Assembly: GCA_011050015.1 (NCBI GenBank)
Contig: DRGP01000182.1
Location: forward strand, 1 to 34,125
Reading direction: 5' to 3'
Length of the DNA: 34,125 nt
Origin: Leeuwenhoekiella sp.
Lineage (GTDB): Bacteria > Bacteroidota > Bacteroidia > Flavobacteriales > Flavobacteriaceae
In this document: positions 15,460 through 23,601 of the stretch, one piece after another
Layout of the letters: each line of letters starts with the position of its first letter
Numbering within the stretch: the first letter of the stretch is position 1
Program-made: the position numbers and the translations under genes
Notes under the pieces: generated by a model
Database searches by the model: none
Told to the model about the DNA's origin: nothing
The model's input: the letters and a program-made list of their open reading frames with translations, nothing else

Positions 15460-15477
15460 GCTGAAACGCTTTTCAGC
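15460..15477. repeat. Short hairpin just upstream of the first permease
   Basis: GCTGAAACGCTTTTCAGC forms a perfect 7-bp stem with a 4-base loop, ending 23 bases before the first permease ATG. It could affect mRNA stability or translation of the permease genes; there is no T-run, so it is not an intrinsic terminator. Confidence 0.45.
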
Positions 15478-15500
15478 AAACAATCAAAAAACGGACAATC

Positions 15501-17933
15501 ATGCTCAAGAATTATTTTAAGATCGCATTTAGGAATCTTTGGAAGCACAAAAGTTTTTCGGCGATTAATATCATTGGGCTATCGCTAGGTCTGGCCTGTT
15601 TTTTAATGATTTCTATGTTTGTAGCAGATGAACTGAGTTATGATAGGTATAATGAAAAAGCCGATCGTATTTATCGTATCAATACAGATATACGTCTTGG
15701 AGAAAGCGATAATGCTTTGGCGGTCACTTCAGATCCTATGGGGGAAACTCTCAAAAGGGATTATCCACAAGTGGAAGAATATGTGCGGTTTTATAATTCC
15801 AATGGTTCCAAACTCATTAAAAAGGACGGAAAATATATTAACGAGACCAAAGTTACCCACGTAGATTCCACATTGTTCAACGTTTTTAGCCTTCCGGCAA
15901 TTATTGGGAATACAAAAACGGCCTTAAATGAGCCAAATACCGTTGTAATTACAGAATCAGCGGCCGATAGATATTTTGGCAGCCCAGATCAAGCTATCAA
16001 TAAAATGATAGAAACAGATGACAAGGGCAGCACTTTATATAAAGTCACGGCTGTAATTGAAGATATTCCTAAGAATTCGCATTTCGATTTTGATTTCTTT
16101 TTCTCCATGAAAAATGTTGACTATGACTTTGGGATGTACCTGAGCTATAATTTCCAGACGTATATACTTTTAAAACCCGGAGTTGACTATAGGGAATTCA
16201 ACAAAAAATTGCCTGAAGTCATTGATAAATACGTTGTTCCGCAGATAATTCAGTTTTTTCACATAAAGTCTATGGATGATTTTGCAGATTCCGGAAATAA
16301 AATGGAAATCTCCTTAATTCCGCTTACGGATATTCATTTAAATTCTTCAAGAACAGGGGAATTGGGGGCGAATGGAAATGTACAATATATCTATATTTTT
16401 TCGGCAGTAGCCCTTTTTATTTTACTTATTGCCTGTATTAATTTTATGAACCTTTCTACAGCGCGGTCTTCTGGCAGGGCAAAAGAGGTTGGGATAAGGA
16501 AAGTTTTGGGCAGTCATAAAAAATACCTTATCGCTCAATTCCTCACGGAATCTACCTTAATGGCCTATATGGCACTGGCGGCCGCCCTATTTTTTGCTTG
16601 GTCGCTCTTGCCCTGGTTCAATAACCTGTCTGGGAAAGAATTGCAATTCGCCAACTTTTTTAAGACTATTTATATTATTCCGCTGCTGTTATTACCACTT
16701 TTCGTTGGGGCTTTGGCAGGAATTTATCCCGCATTTTTCCTGTCCTCCTTTAAACCCATTAGCATACTTAAAGGGAAAATAAGTTCAGGATCTAAAAAGG
16801 ACTATTTTAGAAATACGCTGGTTGTTTTTCAATTTACTACCTCCATTGTGCTGATTATTGGCACCATAGTTATCTATAAACAACTGGATTACATTCAGAA
16901 TAAGAATGTAGGTTTTGATAAAGAACAGGTGATGCTCGTAAAAAACTCCGGACTTCCAACCCAAGCCCGCAAAAGCATCAAAAATGAAATTACCGGTTTA
17001 AATACCGTGAAATCTTCATCCTTCGCGGGTTATATTCCCGTTTCGAGTTCCGGTAGAAGTAGCCGTAGCTATGCTATCGATGCGGCAATGAACGGAACCA
17101 ATTCTTTTACCATGCAGAATTGGAACGTAGATTATGATTATATCCCCACCCTGGGAATGGAAATGATCAAGGGCAGAAACTTTTCCGCAGACTTCGGAAC
17201 AGATTCCACAGCAATAATTCTCAATGAAGCCGCTGTAAAGCTTGCAGGTTTTAAGGATCCCATCGGGAAGAAGATATATACTTTTGGAAGTGACAAAACA
17301 CCCATAAGCTATACCGTAATAGGAGTGGTAAAGAATTTTAATTTTGAATCCCTCCGTCAGCAAGTTGGCCCTTTGAGTTTTAGCCTGGGGGCTAACGATT
17401 GGGTTTCTGCTTACCGGTTTTCTACAACTGATGTCGGTGCGTTGATCAATACCATTGAAGGCAAATATAAAGCCGCGTCCCCAGAGATGCCGTTTAAGTA
17501 CGAATTTTTAGACGAAGCTTTTGATACTATGTACCGGCAGGAACAGCGTGTGGGAAAGGTGGCATTAACCTTTGCCTTTTTGGCCATTGTGATCGCTTGC
17601 CTCGGTTTATTTGGCCTGGCCACCTATATCGCGGAACAACGCACCAAAGAAATAGGGATCAGAAAGGTGCTGGGAGCCTCTGTATCAAGTATCGTCTCGA
17701 TGCTTTCAAAAGATTTTATAAAACTGGTACTTATTGCCTTTATCATTGCAATCCCCATAGCTTTTTGGACAATGCATGAATGGTTGCAGGAATTTGCTTA
17801 TAGAATTAATATCAGCTGGTGGATATTTTTAGCAACTGGAGGCACGGCACTTTTGATTGCTTTACTTACCGTAAGTTTTCAGGCTATTAAAGCCGCCATC
17901 GCAAACCCTGTAAAGAGTTTAAGAACGGAATGA
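15501..17933 (+). CDS. FtsX/MacB-type ABC permease, array member P1
   Basis: This inner-membrane permease (810 residues) is built as two MacB-like halves. TM1 (about 20-40) is followed by a periplasmic core domain (about 42-290), TM2-4 (about 295-315, 347-372, 388-410), TM5 (about 438-458), a second periplasmic domain (about 460-680) and TM6-8 (about 685-708, 739-758, 773-796). Each FtsX module carries the coupling-helix motif: AKEVGIRKVLGS at 327-338 and TKEIGIRKVLGA at 715-726. A fused pseudodimer is the natural reading, since MacB itself has four helices per chain. The C-terminus ANPVKSLRTE is shared with most of the array. The substrate is unknown; peptides, antibiotics, lipids or lipoproteins are handled by relatives. 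Confidence 0.9.
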   Translation: MLKNYFKIAFRNLWKHKSFSAINIIGLSLGLACFLMISMFVADELSYDRYNEKADRIYRINTDIRLGESDNALAVTSDPMGETLKRDYPQVEEYVRFYNSNGSKLIKKDGKYINETKVTHVDSTLFNVFSLPAIIGNTKTALNEPNTVVITESAADRYFGSPDQAINKMIETDDKGSTLYKVTAVIEDIPKNSHFDFDFFFSMKNVDYDFGMYLSYNFQTYILLKPGVDYREFNKKLPEVIDKYVVPQIIQFFHIKSMDDFADSGNKMEISLIPLTDIHLNSSRTGELGANGNVQYIYIFSAVALFILLIACINFMNLSTARSSGRAKEVGIRKVLGSHKKYLIAQFLTESTLMAYMALAAALFFAWSLLPWFNNLSGKELQFANFFKTIYIIPLLLLPLFVGALAGIYPAFFLSSFKPISILKGKISSGSKKDYFRNTLVVFQFTTSIVLIIGTIVIYKQLDYIQNKNVGFDKEQVMLVKNSGLPTQARKSIKNEITGLNTVKSSSFAGYIPVSSSGRSSRSYAIDAAMNGTNSFTMQNWNVDYDYIPTLGMEMIKGRNFSADFGTDSTAIILNEAAVKLAGFKDPIGKKIYTFGSDKTPISYTVIGVVKNFNFESLRQQVGPLSFSLGANDWVSAYRFSTTDVGALINTIEGKYKAASPEMPFKYEFLDEAFDTMYRQEQRVGKVALTFAFLAIVIACLGLFGLATYIAEQRTKEIGIRKVLGASVSSIVSMLSKDFIKLVLIAFIIAIPIAFWTMHEWLQEFAYRINISWWIFLATGGTALLIALLTVSFQAIKAAIANPVKSLRTE

Positions 17934-17939
17934 AAACCC

Positions 17940-17972
17940 AGACCTCACAGGTTTCTAAAAACTGTGAGGTCT
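17940..17972. repeat. GACCTCACAGG palindrome, copy 1 (imperfect)
   Basis: AGACCTCACAG (17940-17950) and CTGTGAGGTCT (17962-17972) form an 11-bp stem around GTTTCTAAAAA. It sits just after the P1 stop and is nearly the same sequence as the perfect copy after P6. The downstream T-run is only three bases, so a dispersed palindromic repeat is more likely than a terminator, though it may still stabilise mRNA ends. Confidence 0.8.
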
Positions 17973-18022
17973 TTCCGAAAAACGGCCAAAACCATCTAAA
18001 AACGCCTTAAATAAGTAAAAAA

Positions 18023-20386
18023 ATGATTAAAAATTATATAAAAATCGCCCTCCGTAACCTCTTAAAAAACAAGGGGTACAGCGCACTCAATATCTTCGGG
18101 CTTGCGATCGGCATCACCTGTGCAAGCCTGATCTTTCTCTGGGTGGAAGATGAAGTGAATTTTGACCAGTCCATCGCTGATAAAGAACTGGTTTATGCCG
18201 TACCGACCAATCAGAAATATGAAGGGGAATGGCGTACTTTTTCTCATTCAGCAACACCTGGGCCTCTGGCCAATGACCTGAAAACGGAAATACCGGAAAT
18301 ATCAAAAGCCGCGCGTATGCGCGATGGTAACTATCTCTTTAGCGTGGGTGACAACGCCATAAACAGCAGCGGAAGTTACGCTGATGCAGATCTCTTCGAC
18401 ATCTTTGGCCTGAATTTTATTGCCGGAAATGCCAGAGATGCATTTCAAAAGAAAAAGTCAATCGTACTCACGCAAAAGGTGGCTGCAATTCTTTTTGACG
18501 AAAGCCGAAATGCGGTAGGTAAAACAGTGCAGGTTAACCAAAAAACCAATTATACCGTTACCGGGGTTATCAAAGATTTTCCACAGAACACCAGTTATCC
18601 CTTTTCTTGGCTCGTTCCCTTTGAAAACTTTACCGATGGCAAAGAATGGACACAAGGTTACGGTGCCAATTTCACGAGCTCCTTTGTAAAATTGGCTCCA
18701 GGAGCTGATTTTGATCAGGTAAATAAAAAAGTAAAAGCAGTAATTCCTACCAAAACAGGTGATAATACTACCGAAGCCATCTTATTCCCAGCTAAGGATT
18801 GGCATTTGCGCGCCAATTTCAAAAATGGTGAAATCAGCGGCGGCCGTATAGAATATGTGCGTTTATTTAGTCTCATTGCGCTCATAATCCTGATCATCGC
18901 ATGTATTAATTTTATGAATCTGGCCACCGCCCGGAGCGAAAAACGCGCCAATGAAGTAGGCATGCGAAAGGCTTTGGGTTCTGGCAAAAACCAGTTGATT
19001 TTCCAGTTTATGACAGAAGCGGTGCTAACGGCGCTACTGGCCGGGATTTTAAGCGTTTTGCTTTTGGCCATTTTAGTGCCGCAGTTCAATGCTTTGGTAG
19101 ATAAAAATCTGGCTTTGGCGCTCGCCCGCCCTTCCCATTTTACCCCTCTTCTAAGTATCACGCTGGTCTGCGGCATTTTTGCCGGACTTTACCCCGCTTT
19201 TTACCTATCATCATTTCAACCTATAGAAGTGCTCAAAGGATCGCGCAGACAACGGGGCAGCGCCTCTTTTATACGAAAGGGCCTCGTGGTTGCCCAGTTT
19301 GCGGTTTCGATAATTTTTATCATCAGTACCCTGATTGTGTACCAGCAGGTGCAATATGTAAAAAACCGAAACCTGGGGATGAACAAAGAAAACCTAATAG
19401 AAATACCGGCCGCAAATGGCAACGTCATCAAAAATTTCAAACCCATAGAACAAGAACTCAAAGCGTCTGGAATGATCGTAAGTGCTGGACTTATGAACTC
19501 ACAGATTTTATCTGGGGGAAATAACACGTCAAGCGTACAATGGCAGGGCAAACCGGATGATGAGAATATTTTGATCTCTGTTAGGACTGTAACGCCTGGT
19601 CTTTTAAACGCCACCGGCATGAAAATCAAGGAAGGAACTGGTTTTGGCAGCTCGCAAGCGGCAGATAGCAGCAATATATTAGTATCTGAATCCTTTGCAA
19701 AACTGATGGGCGCAGATAATGTGCTGGGCAAAACCATCAATTGGCAAGAACAGGTATTTACCATTAAAGGGGTCGTCAAGGATTTTCTGTACGGCGATAT
19801 GTACGGAAGCAGTGACCCCGTCATGTTCTATCACCAAGCGGAAGGAGCGGATTATATGTACATAAAACCAAAATCAGGGATAGCAATGACCAAAGTGCTC
19901 CAAGAAATCGAAAGTGTTCTTGCAACGCAGAATCCCGGGTTTCCGTTTGAGTACAGGTTTGTGGATGATGCTTTTAACGATCGTTTTAAAAGTGAACAAT
20001 TGGTGGGCAATTTATCCCAAATTTTTGCTGTTTTGGCCATTATCATTTCCTGTTTGGGACTTTTTGGCCTGGCCGCCTATACTGCTGAACAGCGAAGAAA
20101 GGAAATTGGTGTGCGCAAAGTTTTAGGGGCAAGCGTTTCGGTTATTGTTGGCATTTTATCAAAAGATTTTATGAAACTGGTGGGTATTGCCATTGTGCTT
20201 GCCATTCCCGTGGCCTGGTGGGCAATGCACAACTGGTTACAGGGTTATGCCTACCGCATTGATATTAATCTGTGGGTATTTGCGCTTGCTGGGCTAGCGG
20301 CAGTTTTGATCGCACTGATCACAGTAAGCTTCCAAGCCATAAAAGCCGCGATCGCTAACCCGGTGAAGAGTTTAAGAACCGAATAA
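18023..20386 (+). CDS. FtsX/MacB-type ABC permease, array member P2
   Basis: This 787-residue permease has the same two-half layout as P1: an N-terminal helix after MIKNYIKIALRNLLKNKGYS, a periplasmic domain, three helices, a second helix-plus-periplasmic unit and three final helices. The first coupling helix reads ANEVGMRKALGS (about 307-318) and the second RKEIGVRKVLGA (about 692-703). The end ANPVKSLRTE is the same as in P1. The start at 18023 follows the P1 stop by 89 bp, with copy 1 of the GACCTCACAGG palindrome in between. It shares the N-terminal MIKNYIKIA-RNLLK-KGYS pattern with P5, so these two may be closest relatives. The substrate cannot be told from sequence. Confidence 0.9.
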   Translation: MIKNYIKIALRNLLKNKGYSALNIFGLAIGITCASLIFLWVEDEVNFDQSIADKELVYAVPTNQKYEGEWRTFSHSATPGPLANDLKTEIPEISKAARMRDGNYLFSVGDNAINSSGSYADADLFDIFGLNFIAGNARDAFQKKKSIVLTQKVAAILFDESRNAVGKTVQVNQKTNYTVTGVIKDFPQNTSYPFSWLVPFENFTDGKEWTQGYGANFTSSFVKLAPGADFDQVNKKVKAVIPTKTGDNTTEAILFPAKDWHLRANFKNGEISGGRIEYVRLFSLIALIILIIACINFMNLATARSEKRANEVGMRKALGSGKNQLIFQFMTEAVLTALLAGILSVLLLAILVPQFNALVDKNLALALARPSHFTPLLSITLVCGIFAGLYPAFYLSSFQPIEVLKGSRRQRGSASFIRKGLVVAQFAVSIIFIISTLIVYQQVQYVKNRNLGMNKENLIEIPAANGNVIKNFKPIEQELKASGMIVSAGLMNSQILSGGNNTSSVQWQGKPDDENILISVRTVTPGLLNATGMKIKEGTGFGSSQAADSSNILVSESFAKLMGADNVLGKTINWQEQVFTIKGVVKDFLYGDMYGSSDPVMFYHQAEGADYMYIKPKSGIAMTKVLQEIESVLATQNPGFPFEYRFVDDAFNDRFKSEQLVGNLSQIFAVLAIIISCLGLFGLAAYTAEQRRKEIGVRKVLGASVSVIVGILSKDFMKLVGIAIVLAIPVAWWAMHNWLQGYAYRIDINLWVFALAGLAAVLIALITVSFQAIKAAIANPVKSLRTE

Positions 20387-20413
20387 AAATAGCCAAAATG
20401 CCCTAAAAACTAC

Positions 20414-20434
20414 CTTATTTCAATTAAAAATCGA
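20414..20434 (+). repeat. Conserved 21-base permease leader block, copy before P3
   Basis: This 21-base block beginning CTTATTTCAATC and ending AAAAATCGA ends 5 bases before the P3 start codon. An identical block occurs at 33473-33493 before P8. Both are followed by a few bases and the permease ATG. Confidence 0.85.
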
Positions 20435-20439
20435 CCGTC

Positions 20440-22818
20440 ATGCTCAAGAATTATTTCAAAATAGCTTTTCGTAATCTGTGGCGTCACCGCCTGTTTTCCT
20501 TTCTAAATATTTTAGGGTTAACGATAGGAATGACGGCCTGTTTCCTCGCTTTTACCTATGTGCGTTTTGAAACGAGCTATGATGATTTTCAGACCAAGGG
20601 AGATCGTATTTACCGGGTGGTAGCAGATATTAAAACCCCTACCGAAGTTATAAATGGCAGCGGACCATCATGGGCGGTAGCGCCTCACATAACTGAATTT
20701 CCAGAAGTGGAAGAAGCTGTTCGGGTAATGAGTGACGCGATTCTTTTCAAGAAGGACAATTTAAAATTTAATGAATCAGAAGTTTTATGGGCCGATCCTG
20801 CTTTTTTTACCACGTTTGATTTTCCATTGGTTAAGGGAAATCCAAAAACAGCATTAGCTGAGCCATTGAGTATTGTTTTATCTGAAACGCTTGCCAAAAA
20901 ATATTTTGCAGATGAAGACCCAATGGGTAAAACCATTTTATTATTCGGTGACCAGCAACCGGCTACCGTAACAGGTATCATGAACAACGTTCCCGAGAAT
21001 TCACAGATACAGGGGAATGTAGTAATTTCTATGACTACTATAACTAAAAAATTTAATGCAGGACTTGATGATCAATGGGGAAATTACAGCCCGTATACGT
21101 ATGTTTTACTAAAAACGGATAGTGATGCAGCAGCATTAGAAAAAAAGTTGCCTGGTTTTCTTAAAAAGTGGAATGGAAAAGAAATGGATCAACTTCAAAT
21201 GTATCCTACCCTATTCCTTGAGCCTATGAAAGATGTGTACCTAAAATCAACCCGTGGTGGGTTTGTAAATGGGAACATTAAAAATGTATATATATTTTCA
21301 ATCATTGGTCTTTTCATAATACTTATTGCAAGCATCAATTTTATAAATCTTACCACGGCGCGCTCTTCAGATAGAGCTAAAGAAGTAGGTATACGTAAAG
21401 TAATAGGTGCCCGAAAAAAACAGCTGGTTCTTCAATTTATTGGGGAGTCCATAATACTGTGTATGATCGCATTTATATTAGCGTTAGGGCTCATTGCATT
21501 GCTGAACAATTCCTTCAATGAACTTGCCGGTAAAGTTGTGAGTACAGGTATTTTTAATAATCTCCAATATGTATTTTATCTACTCCTGGTTGCATTGGGT
21601 ATAGGTTTACTTGCCGGAATTTATCCAGCTTTTATTATGTCTTCTTTTAAACCGGTAACCGTTTTAAATGGGCGTTTTGCAACAGGAAGGAGTGGCAACT
21701 TATTACGTAAAAGCCTTGTCGTATCTCAGTTTGCCATCTCTACCGCTTTGGTAATAGGCACCATTGTGGTGTATACGCAAATGAGTTATATGCGTAACCA
21801 GGATTTGGGTTTTAACAAAGATCAGGTACTGGTGATAGATGCCCACGGAGATTCTGGAGCGAAAGCACTTAAACAAAATTTAAGAGGTTTGGCAAATGTA
21901 AATCAAGTCTCCTTATCGGGTAGCGTGCCGGGAGCTGGTAATCCCAGTGCCTATTCTGAAATAGAAAACATCAAGGGTGAATTACAGAAGGCGAACCTCG
22001 ACCTTTATTTTGTTGATTTTGATTACATCCCGCTTTATAAGATGAAAGTTGTGGCAGGAAGAGCGTTTTCGAGGGATTTTATGACCGATACTACCCAGGC
22101 GATGGTACTTAATGAAGCCGCTGTAAAAATGTTTGGCTACACTTCTCCAGAGCAAGCCATTGGTAAACAATTTAAACAATGGGGACGTGAAGGAAAAATA
22201 GTGGGTGTGATAAAAGATTTCCATTTTCGCTCACTACAGCAACAAATTAAACCCCTAAGTATGCGCATTGAGCAAGGGAATATGGATTATTTGTCGGTAA
22301 GCTTAAAAACTTCAAATCTTCAAGCCTCACTGCCAACCATAGAAAAAGCATATCAAAATGCGATTCCAAATCAGCCCTACAGTTATTATTTTTTGGATGA
22401 GTTTTTCAACCGCCAATATAAAAGTGAAGAGAAATTTGGTACCCTCTTTTTAAATTTTTCTTTGTTGGCCATTTTTATATCCTGTCTAGGTTTGTTGGGT
22501 CTGGCATCTTATAGCACGATGCAACGCACCAAAGAAATTGGTATCAGAAAAGTACTTGGGGCGAGTGTATCGAATATTCTTAATCTGCTATCGAGGGATT
22601 TTTTGAAATTGGTAGTGATATCCTTTTTTGTAGCTGTACCTGTCGCCGCTTACTTTATGCACAAATGGCTCAGCGATTTTGCGTATAGAATCACAATAAG
22701 CTGGTGGATATTTGCATTGGCGATGTTTATTGCACTGACCGTTGCTTTTTTCACTATAGCATTTCAAGCCTTAAAAGCCGCAACATCCAACCCAACGAAA
22801 AGCTTAAGAACAGAATAA
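20440..22818 (+). CDS. FtsX/MacB-type ABC permease, array member P3
   Basis: This 792-residue permease has two FtsX modules and two periplasmic domains as in P1. Coupling helices are AKEVGIRKVIGA (about 312-323) and TKEIGIRKVLGA (about 696-707). The first codons are almost identical in DNA to P1 (ATGCTCAAGAATTATTT), and the final ...NPTKSLRTE differs by one residue from the shared tail. The 53-bp leader before it contains a 21-base block (20414-20434, beginning CTTATTTCAATC) that recurs exactly before P8. It ends 9 bp before the GIN-domain gene, so the two are surely co-transcribed. Confidence 0.9.
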   Translation: MLKNYFKIAFRNLWRHRLFSFLNILGLTIGMTACFLAFTYVRFETSYDDFQTKGDRIYRVVADIKTPTEVINGSGPSWAVAPHITEFPEVEEAVRVMSDAILFKKDNLKFNESEVLWADPAFFTTFDFPLVKGNPKTALAEPLSIVLSETLAKKYFADEDPMGKTILLFGDQQPATVTGIMNNVPENSQIQGNVVISMTTITKKFNAGLDDQWGNYSPYTYVLLKTDSDAAALEKKLPGFLKKWNGKEMDQLQMYPTLFLEPMKDVYLKSTRGGFVNGNIKNVYIFSIIGLFIILIASINFINLTTARSSDRAKEVGIRKVIGARKKQLVLQFIGESIILCMIAFILALGLIALLNNSFNELAGKVVSTGIFNNLQYVFYLLLVALGIGLLAGIYPAFIMSSFKPVTVLNGRFATGRSGNLLRKSLVVSQFAISTALVIGTIVVYTQMSYMRNQDLGFNKDQVLVIDAHGDSGAKALKQNLRGLANVNQVSLSGSVPGAGNPSAYSEIENIKGELQKANLDLYFVDFDYIPLYKMKVVAGRAFSRDFMTDTTQAMVLNEAAVKMFGYTSPEQAIGKQFKQWGREGKIVGVIKDFHFRSLQQQIKPLSMRIEQGNMDYLSVSLKTSNLQASLPTIEKAYQNAIPNQPYSYYFLDEFFNRQYKSEEKFGTLFLNFSLLAIFISCLGLLGLASYSTMQRTKEIGIRKVLGASVSNILNLLSRDFLKLVVISFFVAVPVAAYFMHKWLSDFAYRITISWWIFALAMFIALTVAFFTIAFQALKAATSNPTKSLRTE

Positions 22819-22827
22819 AACACACTT

Positions 22828-23589
22828 ATGAAAAACTTGATCCTAACACAGAACCTGTTAATCGCCTTACTAATAAGTATTTTCAATCTCGGTATTAGTA
22901 ATGCACAATCTGAAACCATTTCCATTTCACAATTTCAGGAAGTGATTATAAGCCCGTTCATCGAAGTCGTTTTTAAACAAGCTGATCAGGAATCTGTAGT
23001 CATCGACAGGTCAAAAGTGGATCGGGAAAAGATCAATGTGGAAGTAAATCATAAAAAACTGCACATTTATCTGGACGATGCCAAAGTTGTTGACAAAGAA
23101 GAGGAAGTTAGGATTAACGGAAAGAAGCGCCGGCAAGATATTTACAATGGAACTCAAGTCAGCATAACTATAAATTATAAAGAACTTGAAGATGTAGAAA
23201 TAAGAGGAGAAGAAAGAATTGATTTTGAAGATCCTATTCAAATTGATGATTTTGACCTCGATCTCTACGGTTCGCCAAAAGTGAATATGGAACGCATTAC
23301 TTCGGAAAATTTCAAAGTGGCGCTTTATGGAGAAAGCTATCTGGAAATAAAAAGTGGCAAGGTAGCTTTTCAGCGGTATCGCATCTATGGGAGCAGTGAG
23401 GTCAATGCGGTTGCCCTAGAATCTTCCGAAACCAAAATCGCGGCTTATGGTGATAATCATATAGCAGTGAACGTTTCTGAAAGGCTGAAAGTTTCGGCTT
23501 TTGGCGATGCCAGAATTCAATATAAGGGAAACCCAAAAATTGCCAACGGACTTAAAATAGGAGATACCACCCTTCAAAAAATCGACTAA
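22828..23589 (+). CDS. Secreted GIN-domain (DUF2807) protein
   Basis: This 253-residue protein starts with a signal peptide (MKNLILTQNLLIALLISIF, probable cleavage after ISNA near residue 26), so it acts in the periplasm or at the outer surface. The rest is a repetitive beta-strand pattern typical of the head GIN/DUF2807 domain: FQEVIISPFIEVVFKQ, then VEIRGEERIDF and repeated short strands ending in small residues (LYGSPKVNM, LYGESYLEI, IYGSSEVNA, AYGDNHIAV, AFGDARIQY). The YG/FG-containing rungs recur about every 20 residues, as in a beta-helix or beta-solenoid. It is embedded in the permease operon with gaps of 9 and 12 bp. The function of the family is not established; a role as cargo or accessory of the transporter is inference only. 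Confidence 0.85.
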   Translation: MKNLILTQNLLIALLISIFNLGISNAQSETISISQFQEVIISPFIEVVFKQADQESVVIDRSKVDREKINVEVNHKKLHIYLDDAKVVDKEEEVRINGKKRRQDIYNGTQVSITINYKELEDVEIRGEERIDFEDPIQIDDFDLDLYGSPKVNMERITSENFKVALYGESYLEIKSGKVAFQRYRIYGSSEVNAVALESSETKIAAYGDNHIAVNVSERLKVSAFGDARIQYKGNPKIANGLKIGDTTLQKID

Positions 23590-23601
23590 AACCCTGTAAT
23601 T

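Noticed and set aside
15458-15520. A 20-codon frame (MLKRFSANNQ...) overlapping the P1 start
   Set aside because: Out of frame with P1, hydrophilic and without features; explained by a chance ATG in the hairpin region.
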